This document shows, piece after piece, positions 46,888 to 55,896 of a DNA stretch of 64,000 nucleotides. Location: the NCBI GenBank assembly GCA_901472505.1, contig LR590468.1, forward strand, positions 1,178,001 to 1,242,000, in the 5' to 3' direction. The translations under genes and the position numbers were made by a program. The first letter of the stretch is position 1. The number at the start of each line of letters is the position of its first letter. The DNA comes from Proteus vulgaris (GTDB taxonomy: Bacteria; Pseudomonadota; Gammaproteobacteria; Enterobacterales; Enterobacteriaceae). Below the pieces are notes generated by a model. The model did not search any database. It had not been told where the DNA came from and was given only the letters and a program-made list of their open reading frames with translations.

Positions 46888-47882
46888 ATCAATCTGCACG
46901 TATTACGCTTCTCATTACGTTATTTTGCGTTGTCGCGTTAATTGCGATCACAAGTGGTAAGTATTCACTTACTACTAATGAGCTGTGGACTCTAGTCAGT
47001 AATAAATTAACGGGGAATATAGAATATAACCGCACTGAAACCGTCTTCTGGCAAATAAGATTTCCTAGAGTGCTAGCGGCAATTTTAATAGGTGGAGGAT
47101 TAGCGATTGCTGGTGCTGCTTATCAAGGCATGTTCCGTAATCCATTAGTCTCTCCTGATATTCTTGGGGTTTCATCCGGGGCTGGGGTGGGTGCGGTATT
47201 AGGTATTTTTCTTGGGCAATCCATGTTGTCGATTCAACTTTTCGCCTTTGCGGGAGGTTTAGCAACGGTTGCTTTAGTCTACTTTATTGCGAGACTTGCT
47301 AAACAACATGATCCCGTGCTTTCGCTTGTGTTAGTTGGCATTGCTATCAGTGCACTATGTGGCTCAGCAATTTCATTAATGAAAATTCTCGCCGATCCTT
47401 ATACTCAACTGCCTTCAATTACCTTTTGGCTCTTAGGTGGGCTTTCAGCTATCACCGCCTCTGATCTAATTTCTGTTGCGCCGCTTATGTTAGTGGGTTT
47501 TATCCCTCTAATTTTATTACGCTGGCGTATGAATATCCTCAGTTTATCTGATGAAGAAGCCAGAGCATTAGGTTTAAATGTCGAAGTAACCCGACTTATT
47601 TTTATTTTGTCAGCGACATTAATCACTGCAAGTGCTGTCTCTATTGCAGGAATTATTGGCTGGCTAGGCTTAATTGTCCCTCATATTGTCAGATTGTTAG
47701 TGGGTGCTAACTTCAATCATCAACTCCCTATTTCCTTACTTGTCGGTGCTATTATGCTGTTAATCACTGACACATTAGCCCGTACTATTGCCAACCTTGA
47801 ACTTCCGTTAGGTATTTTAACCTCTGCCATTGGTGCACCATTCTTTTTAATGTTGTTACTTAGAACAAGGAAAGGCTCATGA
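46884..47882 (+). CDS. FecCD/MolB-like ABC transporter permease
   Basis: Inner-membrane permease of 332 residues with about ten hydrophobic helices, FecCD/BtuC family. Signature blocks: RFPRVLAAILIGGGLAIAGAAYQG, NPLVSPDILGVSSGAGVGAV and the coupling region GLIVPHIVRLLVG near 265. It overlaps both neighbours by 4 bp. Class II importers with this fold include the molybdate/tungstate transporter MolBC of Haemophilus as well as iron-siderophore and B12 systems. Confidence 0.87.
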   Translation: MNQSARITLLITLFCVVALIAITSGKYSLTTNELWTLVSNKLTGNIEYNRTETVFWQIRFPRVLAAILIGGGLAIAGAAYQGMFRNPLVSPDILGVSSGAGVGAVLGIFLGQSMLSIQLFAFAGGLATVALVYFIARLAKQHDPVLSLVLVGIAISALCGSAISLMKILADPYTQLPSITFWLLGGLSAITASDLISVAPLMLVGFIPLILLRWRMNILSLSDEEARALGLNVEVTRLIFILSATLITASAVSIAGIIGWLGLIVPHIVRLLVGANFNHQLPISLLVGAIMLLITDTLARTIANLELPLGILTSAIGAPFFLMLLLRTRKGS

Positions 47883-48673
47883 TCATTGCACAGACAAACC
47901 AACTCGCGATTGGCTACAAAGGCAAAACCTTAATTAAAGATCTCTCCTTTCATATCAAACAAGGGCAAATCATCTGCTTATTAGGTGCCAATGGTTGTGG
48001 TAAAACGACACTGATGCGAACTTTATTAGGACTCATACCTTGTATTGATGGTGAGATTAATATTGCGGGTAAAATACTAAGTAAGTGGTCACCAACAGAA
48101 CTTGCTAAAGTTATGGCGTATGTTCCTCAAGTAACTCACCTTCCTTTTTCTTTCAATGTAATCGATATGGTTGTGATGGGGCGAGGCGCGCATCTCTCTT
48201 TTTTCTCTACGCCAAGTTCGCAAGATAAAACCATGGCAATGGAAACCTTAGAAATGCTCTCACTTTCTCATCTTGCCGACCGAACTTTTGATACTCTTAG
48301 TGGTGGTGAGAAACAGATGGTATTAATTGCACGCGCATTAGTACAGCAACCCAAATTACTGATTATGGATGAGCCCGCGGCAAGCCTTGACTTTGGTAAC
48401 CAAATAAAACTACTTACCCAAGTTAAGGCATTAAAAGCATTAGGGATCAGTATTTTTATGTCCACACATCACCCTCAACATGCTGCTTCTTTGGCAGATG
48501 ATGTCATTTTACTAACACCTCATGTGCCTGTTTTGCAAGATAGACCTGACATTTTGCTGACAGCCAACAATTTAGCGCACCTTTATGGTGTACAACCAAC
48601 AGATATTCAGGCGCATTTTCACGCCTACTCTGATAATAAAGATGACCATAGGCAAGCATATGAACACAATTGA
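47879..48673 (+). CDS. FecE/MolC-like ABC transporter ATP-binding protein
   Basis: ATPase of the class II importer, 264 residues. Walker A GANGCGKTT near 37-45, Q-loop YVPQVTHLP, signature LSGGEKQMVLIARAL, Walker B LLIMDEPAASLD and switch histidine in STHHPQ. Start overlaps the permease stop as ATGA, and its 3' end overlaps the methyltransferase start by 14 bp. Confidence 0.9.
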   Translation: MIIAQTNQLAIGYKGKTLIKDLSFHIKQGQIICLLGANGCGKTTLMRTLLGLIPCIDGEINIAGKILSKWSPTELAKVMAYVPQVTHLPFSFNVIDMVVMGRGAHLSFFSTPSSQDKTMAMETLEMLSLSHLADRTFDTLSGGEKQMVLIARALVQQPKLLIMDEPAASLDFGNQIKLLTQVKALKALGISIFMSTHHPQHAASLADDVILLTPHVPVLQDRPDILLTANNLAHLYGVQPTDIQAHFHAYSDNKDDHRQAYEHN

Positions 48674-49484
48674 AACCACGGATTTTGCTGAACTTTATAA
48701 AAACCACATGGTACAGGCAGAAAGAACCAAAAAAGAGCCTGAACATTGGGATAAACGTGCCGAAAAGATGGCAGAGAGCTGTGCCAACCCTAACGATCCC
48801 TATCTAATAAAATTTCGTGCAATGATGGATTTTAGCGGTGCTGAAACGCTATTAGATGTAGGTTGTGGCCCAGGCTCTATCAGCATTCATGTGGCAGATA
48901 AATTTAAGAAAATAATTGGTATTGATTACAGTACTGGTATGTTAACGGTCGCTAGACGTAGAGCTAAACAAGCAGGTATCAACCATGCAGAATTTATCAC
49001 TTGCTCATGGGAAGATAGCTGGGATGAGCTTCCTCGTTGTGATATCGCAGTGGCTTCACGATCAACATTAGTGATGGATTTACAAGCTGCACTCTTAAAA
49101 CTAAACCGCCAAGCTAATTTACGTGTTTATACCACTCACACTGTTTCGCCAACCTTTGTTGATCAACGCATTATTCGCTTACTGGGTCGAGAGGTTCCTA
49201 CGCTTCCAACATACATTTATGCTGTGAATATGCTAAATCAAATGGGCATTCATCCTAAAGTAGACTATATCCGTAGCCGTAATTGCCAAAGCAATTTCAA
49301 TAACCTTGAACAATTTATTGAGGGTATTAATTTTTCAGTAGGGCCTTTAAGTGAAGATGAAATTACACGCCTAACTAATTACTATCACGAAAGTATTGAA
49401 AAAAGCGTTTCACTGATTTCACCGACCCGTGATTGGGCGATGGTCTCTTGGGATGTGGTGCCAGAAAGTGAGTTAACTCTATGA
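48660..49484 (+). CDS. Class I SAM-dependent methyltransferase of the Mo-type uptake operon
   Basis: A 274-residue methyltransferase. The SAM motif LLDVGCGPGSISIHVADKF lies near 62-80, and motif II follows as IIGIDYSTGML. The start at 48660 (MNTIETTDFAEL) is chosen because an earlier in-frame ATG lies deep inside the ATPase gene. It is overlapped by modD (ATGA at 49481-49484). Its substrate is unknown. Being fixed between a chelate importer and ModD, it may modify an imported or exported small molecule such as a metallophore (inference). Confidence 0.8.
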   Translation: MNTIETTDFAELYKNHMVQAERTKKEPEHWDKRAEKMAESCANPNDPYLIKFRAMMDFSGAETLLDVGCGPGSISIHVADKFKKIIGIDYSTGMLTVARRRAKQAGINHAEFITCSWEDSWDELPRCDIAVASRSTLVMDLQAALLKLNRQANLRVYTTHTVSPTFVDQRIIRLLGREVPTLPTYIYAVNMLNQMGIHPKVDYIRSRNCQSNFNNLEQFIEGINFSVGPLSEDEITRLTNYYHESIEKSVSLISPTRDWAMVSWDVVPESELTL

Positions 49485-50329
49485 TTTATTATCCTGATAC
49501 CTTTCTTGATAATTTGTTAATGGAAGATATCCAATATGGCGATCTCACCAGCCGAGCGCTAAATATCAGCAATCGATTAGGCACAATGACCTTTACACGC
49601 CGTAAAGCTGGTTGTGTCAGTGGGATCATGCTGGGTTGTCGCTTATTAGAAAAATTAGGATTAGTCGTAAAAGCGCATCAACAAGATGGCGATTTTACCG
49701 ATGCGGGTGATTGCTTGATCACCGCTGAAGGTCGTGCTGATGCACTGCACCAAGGTTGGAAGGTGGTACAAAACGTCCTTGAGTGGAGCTGTGGTGTGAG
49801 TGATTATATAGCGAGAATGCTGGAAATTTACCACCGCTATCAGCCTCATGGACAAATTGCATGTACACGTAAAAATATTCCTAATACCAAATTGCTGGCA
49901 ACACAAGCGGTACTGGCGGGCGGTGGTGTTATTCATCGCCAAGGTTGTTCTGAAACTATCTTACTCTTTGCTAATCATCGTCGTTTTCTATCAGAGCCTG
50001 ACAATTGGACACAACACGTTAAGCAGTTACGCCAAGCAGCACCTGAAAAATGTATTGTTGTAGAAGCTGATGACATTGAACAAGCTAGAGAAGCGTTAAA
50101 AGCACAGCCTGATATCTTACAGCTCGATAAATTCTCTATTAAAGATATCACACAGCTACAACAAGAAGCGCCTCTCATTGCGCCTCATTGCCGTCTTTCA
50201 GTGGCTGGTGGCATTAACCTCAATACTATCGAAGAATACGCACAAACCGGCATTACATTAATGATAACGTCGTCGCCTTATTATGCACCACCAACGGATA
50301 TTAAAGTTCGTCTTTACCCCAAAGATTAA
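49481..50329 (+). CDS. modD: ModD, quinolinate phosphoribosyltransferase-like protein
   Basis: NadC-like type II phosphoribosyltransferase fold, 282 residues, known as ModD where it accompanies molybdenum transport genes. Recognisable are the N-terminal EDIQYGDLTSRAL, the substrate region CTRKNIPNTKLLATQAVLAGGG (near 128-149), and the barrel end LSVAGGINLNTIEEYAQTG. The biochemical role of ModD is not settled. Its presence is the main gene-content evidence for a molybdenum link. It is the last gene of the operon, followed by a strong terminator. Confidence 0.88.
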   Translation: MIYYPDTFLDNLLMEDIQYGDLTSRALNISNRLGTMTFTRRKAGCVSGIMLGCRLLEKLGLVVKAHQQDGDFTDAGDCLITAEGRADALHQGWKVVQNVLEWSCGVSDYIARMLEIYHRYQPHGQIACTRKNIPNTKLLATQAVLAGGGVIHRQGCSETILLFANHRRFLSEPDNWTQHVKQLRQAAPEKCIVVEADDIEQAREALKAQPDILQLDKFSIKDITQLQQEAPLIAPHCRLSVAGGINLNTIEEYAQTGITLMITSSPYYAPPTDIKVRLYPKD

Positions 50330-50502
50330 AATAAAAATAATGGCTTAGAGATAAGTCAGTATTTACCTTTTTAATCAACAAGAAACAAAAACAGCACAAT
50401 AATAATGAGGTCAATAACAAGGAAATGGTTGTCGTGGCATAGAGAAATCTCTTTGCTGATCTTCATTAAGTTAAGCCTGTCGCTTTGTTTTATAACAAGC
50501 TC

Positions 50503-50533
50503 GAGTACTTACCAACGTGTAAGTGCTCTTTTT
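50503..50533 (+). terminator. Terminator of the transporter-modD operon
   Basis: A 10-bp stem GAGTACTTAC/GTAAGTGCTC with one T-G pair, a 6-base loop and five Ts. It separates modD from the receptor gene, which therefore has its own promoter. Confidence 0.8.
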
Positions 50534-50553
50534 ATTCATTTATTTTTACGAAT

Positions 50554-50581
50554 ATCGTTATATAAATAATTATATATAGAT
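50554..50581. promoter_or_regulatory. Putative ModE box of the TonB-dependent receptor
   Basis: ATCGTTATATA-N6-TATATATAGAT. The left half fits the recalled ModE consensus (ATCGNTATATA) completely, and the right half fits at nine of eleven positions with the correct 6-bp spacer. It ends 17 bp before the receptor start, so binding would block initiation. Confidence 0.7.
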
Positions 50582-50598
50582 TATAAACTGGGATTGGA

Positions 50599-52548
50599 AT
50601 GATGAAATTAAAACCTCTATGCTACTGTTTATCTCTTGCTCTATTACCAAATACTGTATTTGCTGACACGACTTATGGACAATCGACACCTGATCTATTA
50701 ACGGTTTGGAGTAGCCCTATCGCGGCAAATCCTGACGTGTTAACGCAAGAACAAATGCTTGAACAAAATAAAGTGAATGCCGCGAAAGCCATTGCAACAT
50801 TGCCTGGTGTTGTTATGCAAAAATCAGGCAACCGTAATGAATACACGATTAAAGTACGTGGTTTTGATAGTCGCCAAGTCCCTGTATTTTTTGATGGTAT
50901 TCCCACTTATGTTCCTTACGATGGTAACTTAGATTTAGCGCGTTTTACCACTAACGATCTGGCAAGCATTGAAGTCAACAAAGGCTATACCTCATTACTG
51001 CAAGGCCCTAACTTAATGGGGGGGGCAATTAATATAACGACTGCAACACCGAAAAAACCATTAGAAGGCAGTATTGCTTATTCTCAAGGTTTTGCTCGTG
51101 GCGCTGATTATGCACACAATATGAATGCACGCTTAGGTGCTCGTAATGATTTAGGCTTTATTCAAATCAGTGGTAGCCAATTAAAACAACGTTTTACACC
51201 AATTCCTGGTGCTGATGAAAATAATGTGGCAGCGGGAACTCATGGACGTCGTGATAATTCAACAACAGATGATAAACGTGGCATGATCAAAGTGGGTTGG
51301 ACACCACGCGCTTCTGATGAATATACTCTGACTTATGTAAAACAAGACGGCGAAAAAAATAGCCCACCATCAACATTGGGTAAAGGTAAATTTAAATATT
51401 GGGCATGGCCAGATTACAATAAAGAAAGCTATTACTATAGCGGGATCACTCAAATTACGGATGGTATGAAATTACAAAGCCGTGCGTATCATGATAAGTT
51501 TGAGAATACCCTTTATATGTACCCTAAAAAAGGCGATGCACCTGATTACAGTCACTATGACGACTACAGCACAGGTGCCGCATTACAATTAGGCATCGAT
51601 ACTCGTGAAAATGATCTACTCTCTTTCGCCGCGCACTGGAAAGATGACGTTCACCGCTCTCAAAAAGAGAAACATGGTGATTGGATGCGTTATAAAGACA
51701 GAACCTGGTCTTTAGCCACAGAATATCAATGGGTTGTCACTAACGATCTTGATTTAGTAGGTGCAATTAGCTACGACTGGCGCGATAGCCTTGAGACTGA
51801 CAAAGGCGCTGATGATAACAAACAAACGGCCTTTAATTGGGAAATGATGGCAAAATATTCATTAACCAATAATGATACCGTACGTTTTTCTGTGTCTGAT
51901 CGTAGCCGTTTCCCTACACAAAAAGAACGTTACACAAGTGAAAAACCCAAAGATGGCTCTAAAGGGATCATCAATCCAGATTTAGATCCTGAACGCGCAT
52001 TATCTTTCGACTTAACCTATGAAGGACACATTACGGATAAATGGGGTTACCAATCCAGCATTTACTATAACCGTGTTAGTGATGCTATTATGGCACACAC
52101 CGTTTATCGTGGTGGCAACGCATTCTTCCAAAATCAAAATAGTGGACGTGTTGATTATATTGGGCTTGATTTAGGTACTAAAGGCAATGTGACAGATTGG
52201 TTAGAGCTAGGCTTAAATTACAGCTATATTCACAGTGATCCAAAACAAGTGGCACATGTTGAAGGTTTACCAAAACATAAAGCCTACATATGGATGACAT
52301 TTATTCCTGTTGAGCAAGTTCGTTTTACCATTATGGAAGAAGCCCAAAGCTGGACTTATAACCGTATTGATGAAAATGACAAACTAGCAGGCTATGCAAA
52401 GACTGATCTGCGTTTAGATTATGACTTTGGTGGTGGTGTTTCTGCTAATGCTTCTGTTAATAACCTTTTTGATAAATCTTATGAATATACTCAAGGTTAT
52501 ATGGAAGATGGTCGTAATTACTGGTTAGGTGTAGAATATAAATTCTAA
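50599..52548 (+). CDS. TonB-dependent outer-membrane receptor
   Basis: Outer-membrane active-transport receptor of 649 residues with a signal peptide (about 1-22, ending VFA). The plug domain lies near 40-150 (LPGVVMQKSGNRNEYTIKVRGFDSR, quoted from 72 on, then LLQGPNLMGGAINITT). The 22-strand barrel ends in YWLGVEYKF with terminal Phe. Typical family length. It follows the FecBCD/MolABC-like operon with its own promoter and a ModE-like box, so the expected ligand is a molybdate/tungstate chelate or another metallophore. Siderophore uptake remains possible. Confidence 0.85.
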   Translation: MMKLKPLCYCLSLALLPNTVFADTTYGQSTPDLLTVWSSPIAANPDVLTQEQMLEQNKVNAAKAIATLPGVVMQKSGNRNEYTIKVRGFDSRQVPVFFDGIPTYVPYDGNLDLARFTTNDLASIEVNKGYTSLLQGPNLMGGAINITTATPKKPLEGSIAYSQGFARGADYAHNMNARLGARNDLGFIQISGSQLKQRFTPIPGADENNVAAGTHGRRDNSTTDDKRGMIKVGWTPRASDEYTLTYVKQDGEKNSPPSTLGKGKFKYWAWPDYNKESYYYSGITQITDGMKLQSRAYHDKFENTLYMYPKKGDAPDYSHYDDYSTGAALQLGIDTRENDLLSFAAHWKDDVHRSQKEKHGDWMRYKDRTWSLATEYQWVVTNDLDLVGAISYDWRDSLETDKGADDNKQTAFNWEMMAKYSLTNNDTVRFSVSDRSRFPTQKERYTSEKPKDGSKGIINPDLDPERALSFDLTYEGHITDKWGYQSSIYYNRVSDAIMAHTVYRGGNAFFQNQNSGRVDYIGLDLGTKGNVTDWLELGLNYSYIHSDPKQVAHVEGLPKHKAYIWMTFIPVEQVRFTIMEEAQSWTYNRIDENDKLAGYAKTDLRLDYDFGGGVSANASVNNLFDKSYEYTQGYMEDGRNYWLGVEYKF

Positions 52549-52571
52549 TCTAGATCATTCTTTTTAAATCT

Positions 52572-52605
52572 AAGAGCTGATATTTATTAGGTATCAGCTC
52601 TTTTT
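52572..52605 (+). terminator. Terminator after the receptor gene
   Basis: An 11-bp perfect stem AAGAGCTGATA/TATCAGCTCTT with a 9-base loop and a T run. It may also serve the convergent type III operon. Confidence 0.82.
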
Positions 52606-52651
52606 ATCCTTAAAATAACCATATTATCCGTAATATATACTCTATATAAAA

Positions 52652-53692
52652 TTAAAAATGAAGAAAACCTTTTGCCATTTCTAATAATGTATTCATAGTA
52701 CTACTTACAATTTTCACAAAATTATCATAGTTACTATTCGCCGCACTGTATTTTTTGGAAAGTTCATCCAGATTAGTATTAATCCCTTTCTCAAAGGAAT
52801 CTAATGTTTTTTTCAATAAATCAAACTCTGTTTGTAACATATCGTTTCCCCCTACTGGTATATTATTTAAATAATCCATTAATTTATCCAATCCCGATAA
52901 ATCTAAACTGACATCAAATAAAAAAGATATATCAGGTCTAACAGTCGCTGAGTTATCATTTTTTTTTGATTTAATACCCTTTATTTGATTAAGTAACTTT
53001 TCTAATGCCATAGCCGAATTATCCACCTCATGATTATTGGGATAATATATTTTCTCATTATTAATCACTCTATAATATCGCCCATCATTTTCTTTATAGA
53101 AATACATCCATAAACTAAAAAATTTAGACGAATCAATTTTCATTTTTAATATTGCTAATTTATTAACTAAATCATCAAGATTGACATTGATATATCCATC
53201 TTTACTTCCAGCCTTAGTTGACTTACCTAATTCAGATAATATCTCTCTTAACTCTCTAACATACTCCATATATTTAGAGAAAATATCTTTTAAAACATCA
53301 AGATAATCATTTTTACCTGCAATAATAGATTGCTTAACATTATCAAACAGATCATTTAATGAATCAGTGGGATTTTGAACAGAAAGATTATTTTGTATTG
53401 TTTGAAAAGTACTTCTAGTATTAATTAATGCCCTATCTTTATTAATATTGTTTATATTATATTGTTCAGATAGAAAATATACTTTTTCCGTCTCTGTTAC
53501 TCCTTTTAACTTTCGATAACTATCTGGATTTTCGAGATAAATATTATTATATTCATTTTTTATATCAGATAATAAAAATTCCATATCATTTAAAGAATTA
53601 TTATTATTTAAATGAATCATATTATCTTCGTTATGATTTTTATTCTTTATATTGTGTAACTGATGAGACATAGGGAAAATAGCTGTAGCCAT
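52652..53692 (-). CDS. IpaD/SipD-type needle-tip protein (copy 1)
   Basis: Type III secretion tip protein that caps the needle and controls insertion of the translocon. It has 346 residues, in the IpaD/SipD range. The central coiled-coil part (DYLDVLKDIFSKYMEYVRELREILSELGK, quoted from about 130) and the C-terminal helix (LDELSKKYSAANSNYDNFVKIVSSTM) are typical. An AGAGG site precedes the ATG. It is intact, whereas the neighbouring paralogue (53827-55041) has two frameshifts. The last 39 residues of the two are almost the same. It is the last gene of the visible translocator operon. Confidence 0.83.
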   Translation of the reverse strand: MATAIFPMSHQLHNIKNKNHNEDNMIHLNNNNSLNDMEFLLSDIKNEYNNIYLENPDSYRKLKGVTETEKVYFLSEQYNINNINKDRALINTRSTFQTIQNNLSVQNPTDSLNDLFDNVKQSIIAGKNDYLDVLKDIFSKYMEYVRELREILSELGKSTKAGSKDGYINVNLDDLVNKLAILKMKIDSSKFFSLWMYFYKENDGRYYRVINNEKIYYPNNHEVDNSAMALEKLLNQIKGIKSKKNDNSATVRPDISFLFDVSLDLSGLDKLMDYLNNIPVGGNDMLQTEFDLLKKTLDSFEKGINTNLDELSKKYSAANSNYDNFVKIVSSTMNTLLEMAKGFLHF

Positions 53693-53826
53693 AACATTAA
53701 CCTCTTATATTATTTCAATAGAAAAAATATCTTATATGCCAGCTAAATATTATTTTTTAACTTCTTATATAAGAATGATGTTAATTGACAGCATTGCTTT
53801 ACTATTTTATCTAAAGTCTAATATTA

Positions 53827-54072
53827 TTATTGACGTAAAAAACCTTTTGCCATTTCTAATAATGTATTCATTGTACTGCTCACTATTTTCACAAAATTAT
53901 CATAATTACTATTTGCTGTACTAAATTTTTTAGAAAGCTCATCAAGATTAGAATTTATTTTCTTTTCTAATACGTCAAGTGATTTTTTAAATAAATCAAA
54001 CTCAGTTTGTAAAATATTTTTATATTTTGAATCTTTCTTTCTATTTTCATTATCTTCTCTTATTTTAATCAT
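53827..54072 (-). CDS. Needle-tip paralogue (copy 2), C-terminal piece
   Basis: An 81-codon piece that is the true C-terminus of the second IpaD-type protein (LDELSKKFSTANSNYDNFVK, then MNTLLEMAKGFLRQ). It follows the upstream piece after one A is added in the A7-G-A6 tract at 54136-54149, giving LISENTSLFGVVKPGFDIGKE before this ATG. As read, the stop and start overlap as ATGA (54069-54072), so termination-reinitiation could still make the fragment. Confidence 0.75.
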   Translation of the reverse strand: MIKIREDNENRKKDSKYKNILQTEFDLFKKSLDVLEKKINSNLDELSKKFSTANSNYDNFVKIVSSTMNTLLEMAKGFLRQ

Positions 54073-54929
54073 TTCCTTACCGATATCAAAACCTGGTTTG
54101 ACAACACCAAATAAGGAAGTATTTTCTGAAATAAGTTTTTTCTTTTTTTCTCTATTTCTGATTCTGATAATATACCTTCTATAGAAATAGTGGTATCTAT
54201 ATTATTAATAAATTTATTAATATCATCAAAATCGACACTCCCAAAAAACTTAAAATTAATATCTTTATTCTTTTCAGATAAGCATTCTTCTTTTTTTATT
54301 TTAATGCCTTTTATGTCCTTTAGTAATCTTTCTATAGTATGTACTGCTTTATCAACCTGATTTTTATTTTTATAATGTATTTTTTGGTTATCAACATGAC
54401 GAAAAAAGCCATGATCATTTTTACATTCAAATAGTATCTGAATATGAAAAAAGGCATCATTACCTAATTTTTCCTGATGTTTTATCTTAATTTTCTCTAA
54501 TTCTTTTTTAAAATCACTATAATTGACTGCAATATGCCCATCTTTTTTCCCTGCTTTTGTATACTGAGATAAAGACGTGATTGTCGTTCTTAATTCTCTA
54601 ACATAATCCATATAATTAGAAAAAATGACTTTTAAAATATCTAAATAATCATTTTTACCCGCAACGATAGATTGTTTTACTTCCTGAAAGAAATCACTTA
54701 AAGAATCAGTCGGATAACCACTCGTTGAAAGTGCATTTTGTATCTCTAGAGATAACTTTTTTTCAGAAGATAAACACTGCTGATAGTCAATACTATTTTT
54801 TGCATAGTGTTCAGAAAGAGAAATATAAATTTCTCTTTCTGTTTTCCCATCTAACTGATGACAATAGACCCAATTATCCAGATCAAAATCGTTATGCTCT
54901 CGTTTGATATGTTTTACTAAACTTTCCAT
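54069..54929 (-). CDS. Needle-tip paralogue (copy 2), main piece (frameshifted at both ends)
   Basis: A 286-codon piece of a second IpaD/SipD-like tip protein (DYLDILKVIFSNYMDYVREL, TKAGKKDGHIAVNYSD). Its real start is probably the ATG at 55041 (MSNAIHSGMHNIANHL), with AGGA 6 bp upstream and 3 bp from the ipaC stop. That frame joins this one if one A is removed from the A7 run at 54949-54955. The 3' end shifts out of frame at 54136-54149. The two shifts are opposite, so the corrected protein has about 404 residues. Confidence 0.75.
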   Translation of the reverse strand: MESLVKHIKREHNDFDLDNWVYCHQLDGKTEREIYISLSEHYAKNSIDYQQCLSSEKKLSLEIQNALSTSGYPTDSLSDFFQEVKQSIVAGKNDYLDILKVIFSNYMDYVRELRTTITSLSQYTKAGKKDGHIAVNYSDFKKELEKIKIKHQEKLGNDAFFHIQILFECKNDHGFFRHVDNQKIHYKNKNQVDKAVHTIERLLKDIKGIKIKKEECLSEKNKDINFKFFGSVDFDDINKFINNIDTTISIEGILSESEIEKKRKNLFQKILPYLVLSNQVLISVRK

Positions 54930-55044
54930 ATCATCAAAAAGTTGTTTCTTTTTTTAAGATAGATACTCCCTCTTGAGGAGAAGAATGTGGTGTCAAATGA
55001 TTTGCTATATTATGCATCCCTGAATGAATAGCATTAGACATATA

Positions 55045-55779
55045 TTATCCTTTTACATTAGAACCAATAGTAGATGCCGCATCCTGCTGTGCATGAATAA
55101 TCGCTTCAATGGCCTGCAATAGTGCTTTTATAATTTCAGTCACTTCTCGTTGCATATCATTATTATTATTAATGACATGATTATTGACACTTCCTCTAGC
55201 TTCTAAAACTTTCTGCTCCCCATCCAGTCTAATTCCATCAGCTTGTAGATTTTGATCTGCAACTCGCGCTAAAGGATCTGCCGTAGAGCTAATTAGATTA
55301 CCCGTTATCATAGTTGGATTAGAGTGTCCGACCAGATTTTGCCCCATCCCTTTAATAGAAACAAACGCCCCCATGCCATGTATTGCCATTGAAATACCTG
55401 CACTCGTAATGGCAGCCCCTATCATAATATTGGCTTTTTTATTTAAATTATCTTTAATTTGATTGGCCATATTTAATTCAACATTCATCAGCATAACCCC
55501 CATTTCTCGGGATGCCTCAAATTTTTTAATCATTGACTCTAAATATTTAACAATCAAATTAATTAATTTCATCATGTCGTCAGATAAAAAATTAAATGAA
55601 CCTAAATTTTCTGTTTTAATATTATCATAAATATCATTATCGTTATCGACATCCAATTCTTTTAAAATAGACTTTATATCTGGCTTTTTAATTCTTGGCT
55701 CACTTAAAATAGGCTTTCCTCCATCTATAACTTTATTTATCATTTTTTTTATTTTAGGTTCAATTATTTTATATAACAT
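55045..55779 (-). CDS. ipaC: IpaC/SipC-type translocator (N-terminus in another frame)
   Basis: Type III translocon protein of the IpaC/SipC class. The open frame has 244 codons. A central hydrophobic segment (IMIGAAITSAGISMAIHGMGAF, about 118-139) and a C-terminal coiled part (MQREVTEIIKALLQAIEAIIH) support the call together with position between ipaB and ipaD. The likely start is an ATG at 55871 (MTIKISNDHVISQYNIKPDDL). One extra A in the A5 run at 55804-55808 would give KKDEKTIDKNMLYK and about 275 residues. As read, the N-terminal secretion signal is disconnected. Confidence 0.75.
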   Translation of the reverse strand: MLYKIIEPKIKKMINKVIDGGKPILSEPRIKKPDIKSILKELDVDNDNDIYDNIKTENLGSFNFLSDDMMKLINLIVKYLESMIKKFEASREMGVMLMNVELNMANQIKDNLNKKANIMIGAAITSAGISMAIHGMGAFVSIKGMGQNLVGHSNPTMITGNLISSTADPLARVADQNLQADGIRLDGEQKVLEARGSVNNHVINNNNDMQREVTEIIKALLQAIEAIIHAQQDAASTIGSNVKG

Positions 55780-55896
55780 ATTCTTATCAATTGTTTTCTC
55801 ATCTTTTTAAGATCATCAGGTTTTATATTATATTGGCTAATTACATGGTCATTACTTATTTTTATAGTCATATTAAAGTCTCACAAAGGATTATTG

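Noticed and set aside
45856..48673. Iron-siderophore or B12 importer
   Set aside because: The fold fits, but no Fur box or cobalamin riboswitch was seen, while modD and two ModE-like boxes point to molybdenum; kept as an alternative only.
50330..50598. Cobalamin or Moco riboswitch before the TonB receptor
   Set aside because: No B12 box or recognisable Moco fold; the only strong structure is a terminator at 50503-50533.
53736..53924. Plus-strand 62-codon ORF between the tip genes
   Set aside because: Overlaps the conserved C-terminal coding end of the second tip protein on the other strand and has no ribosome site.
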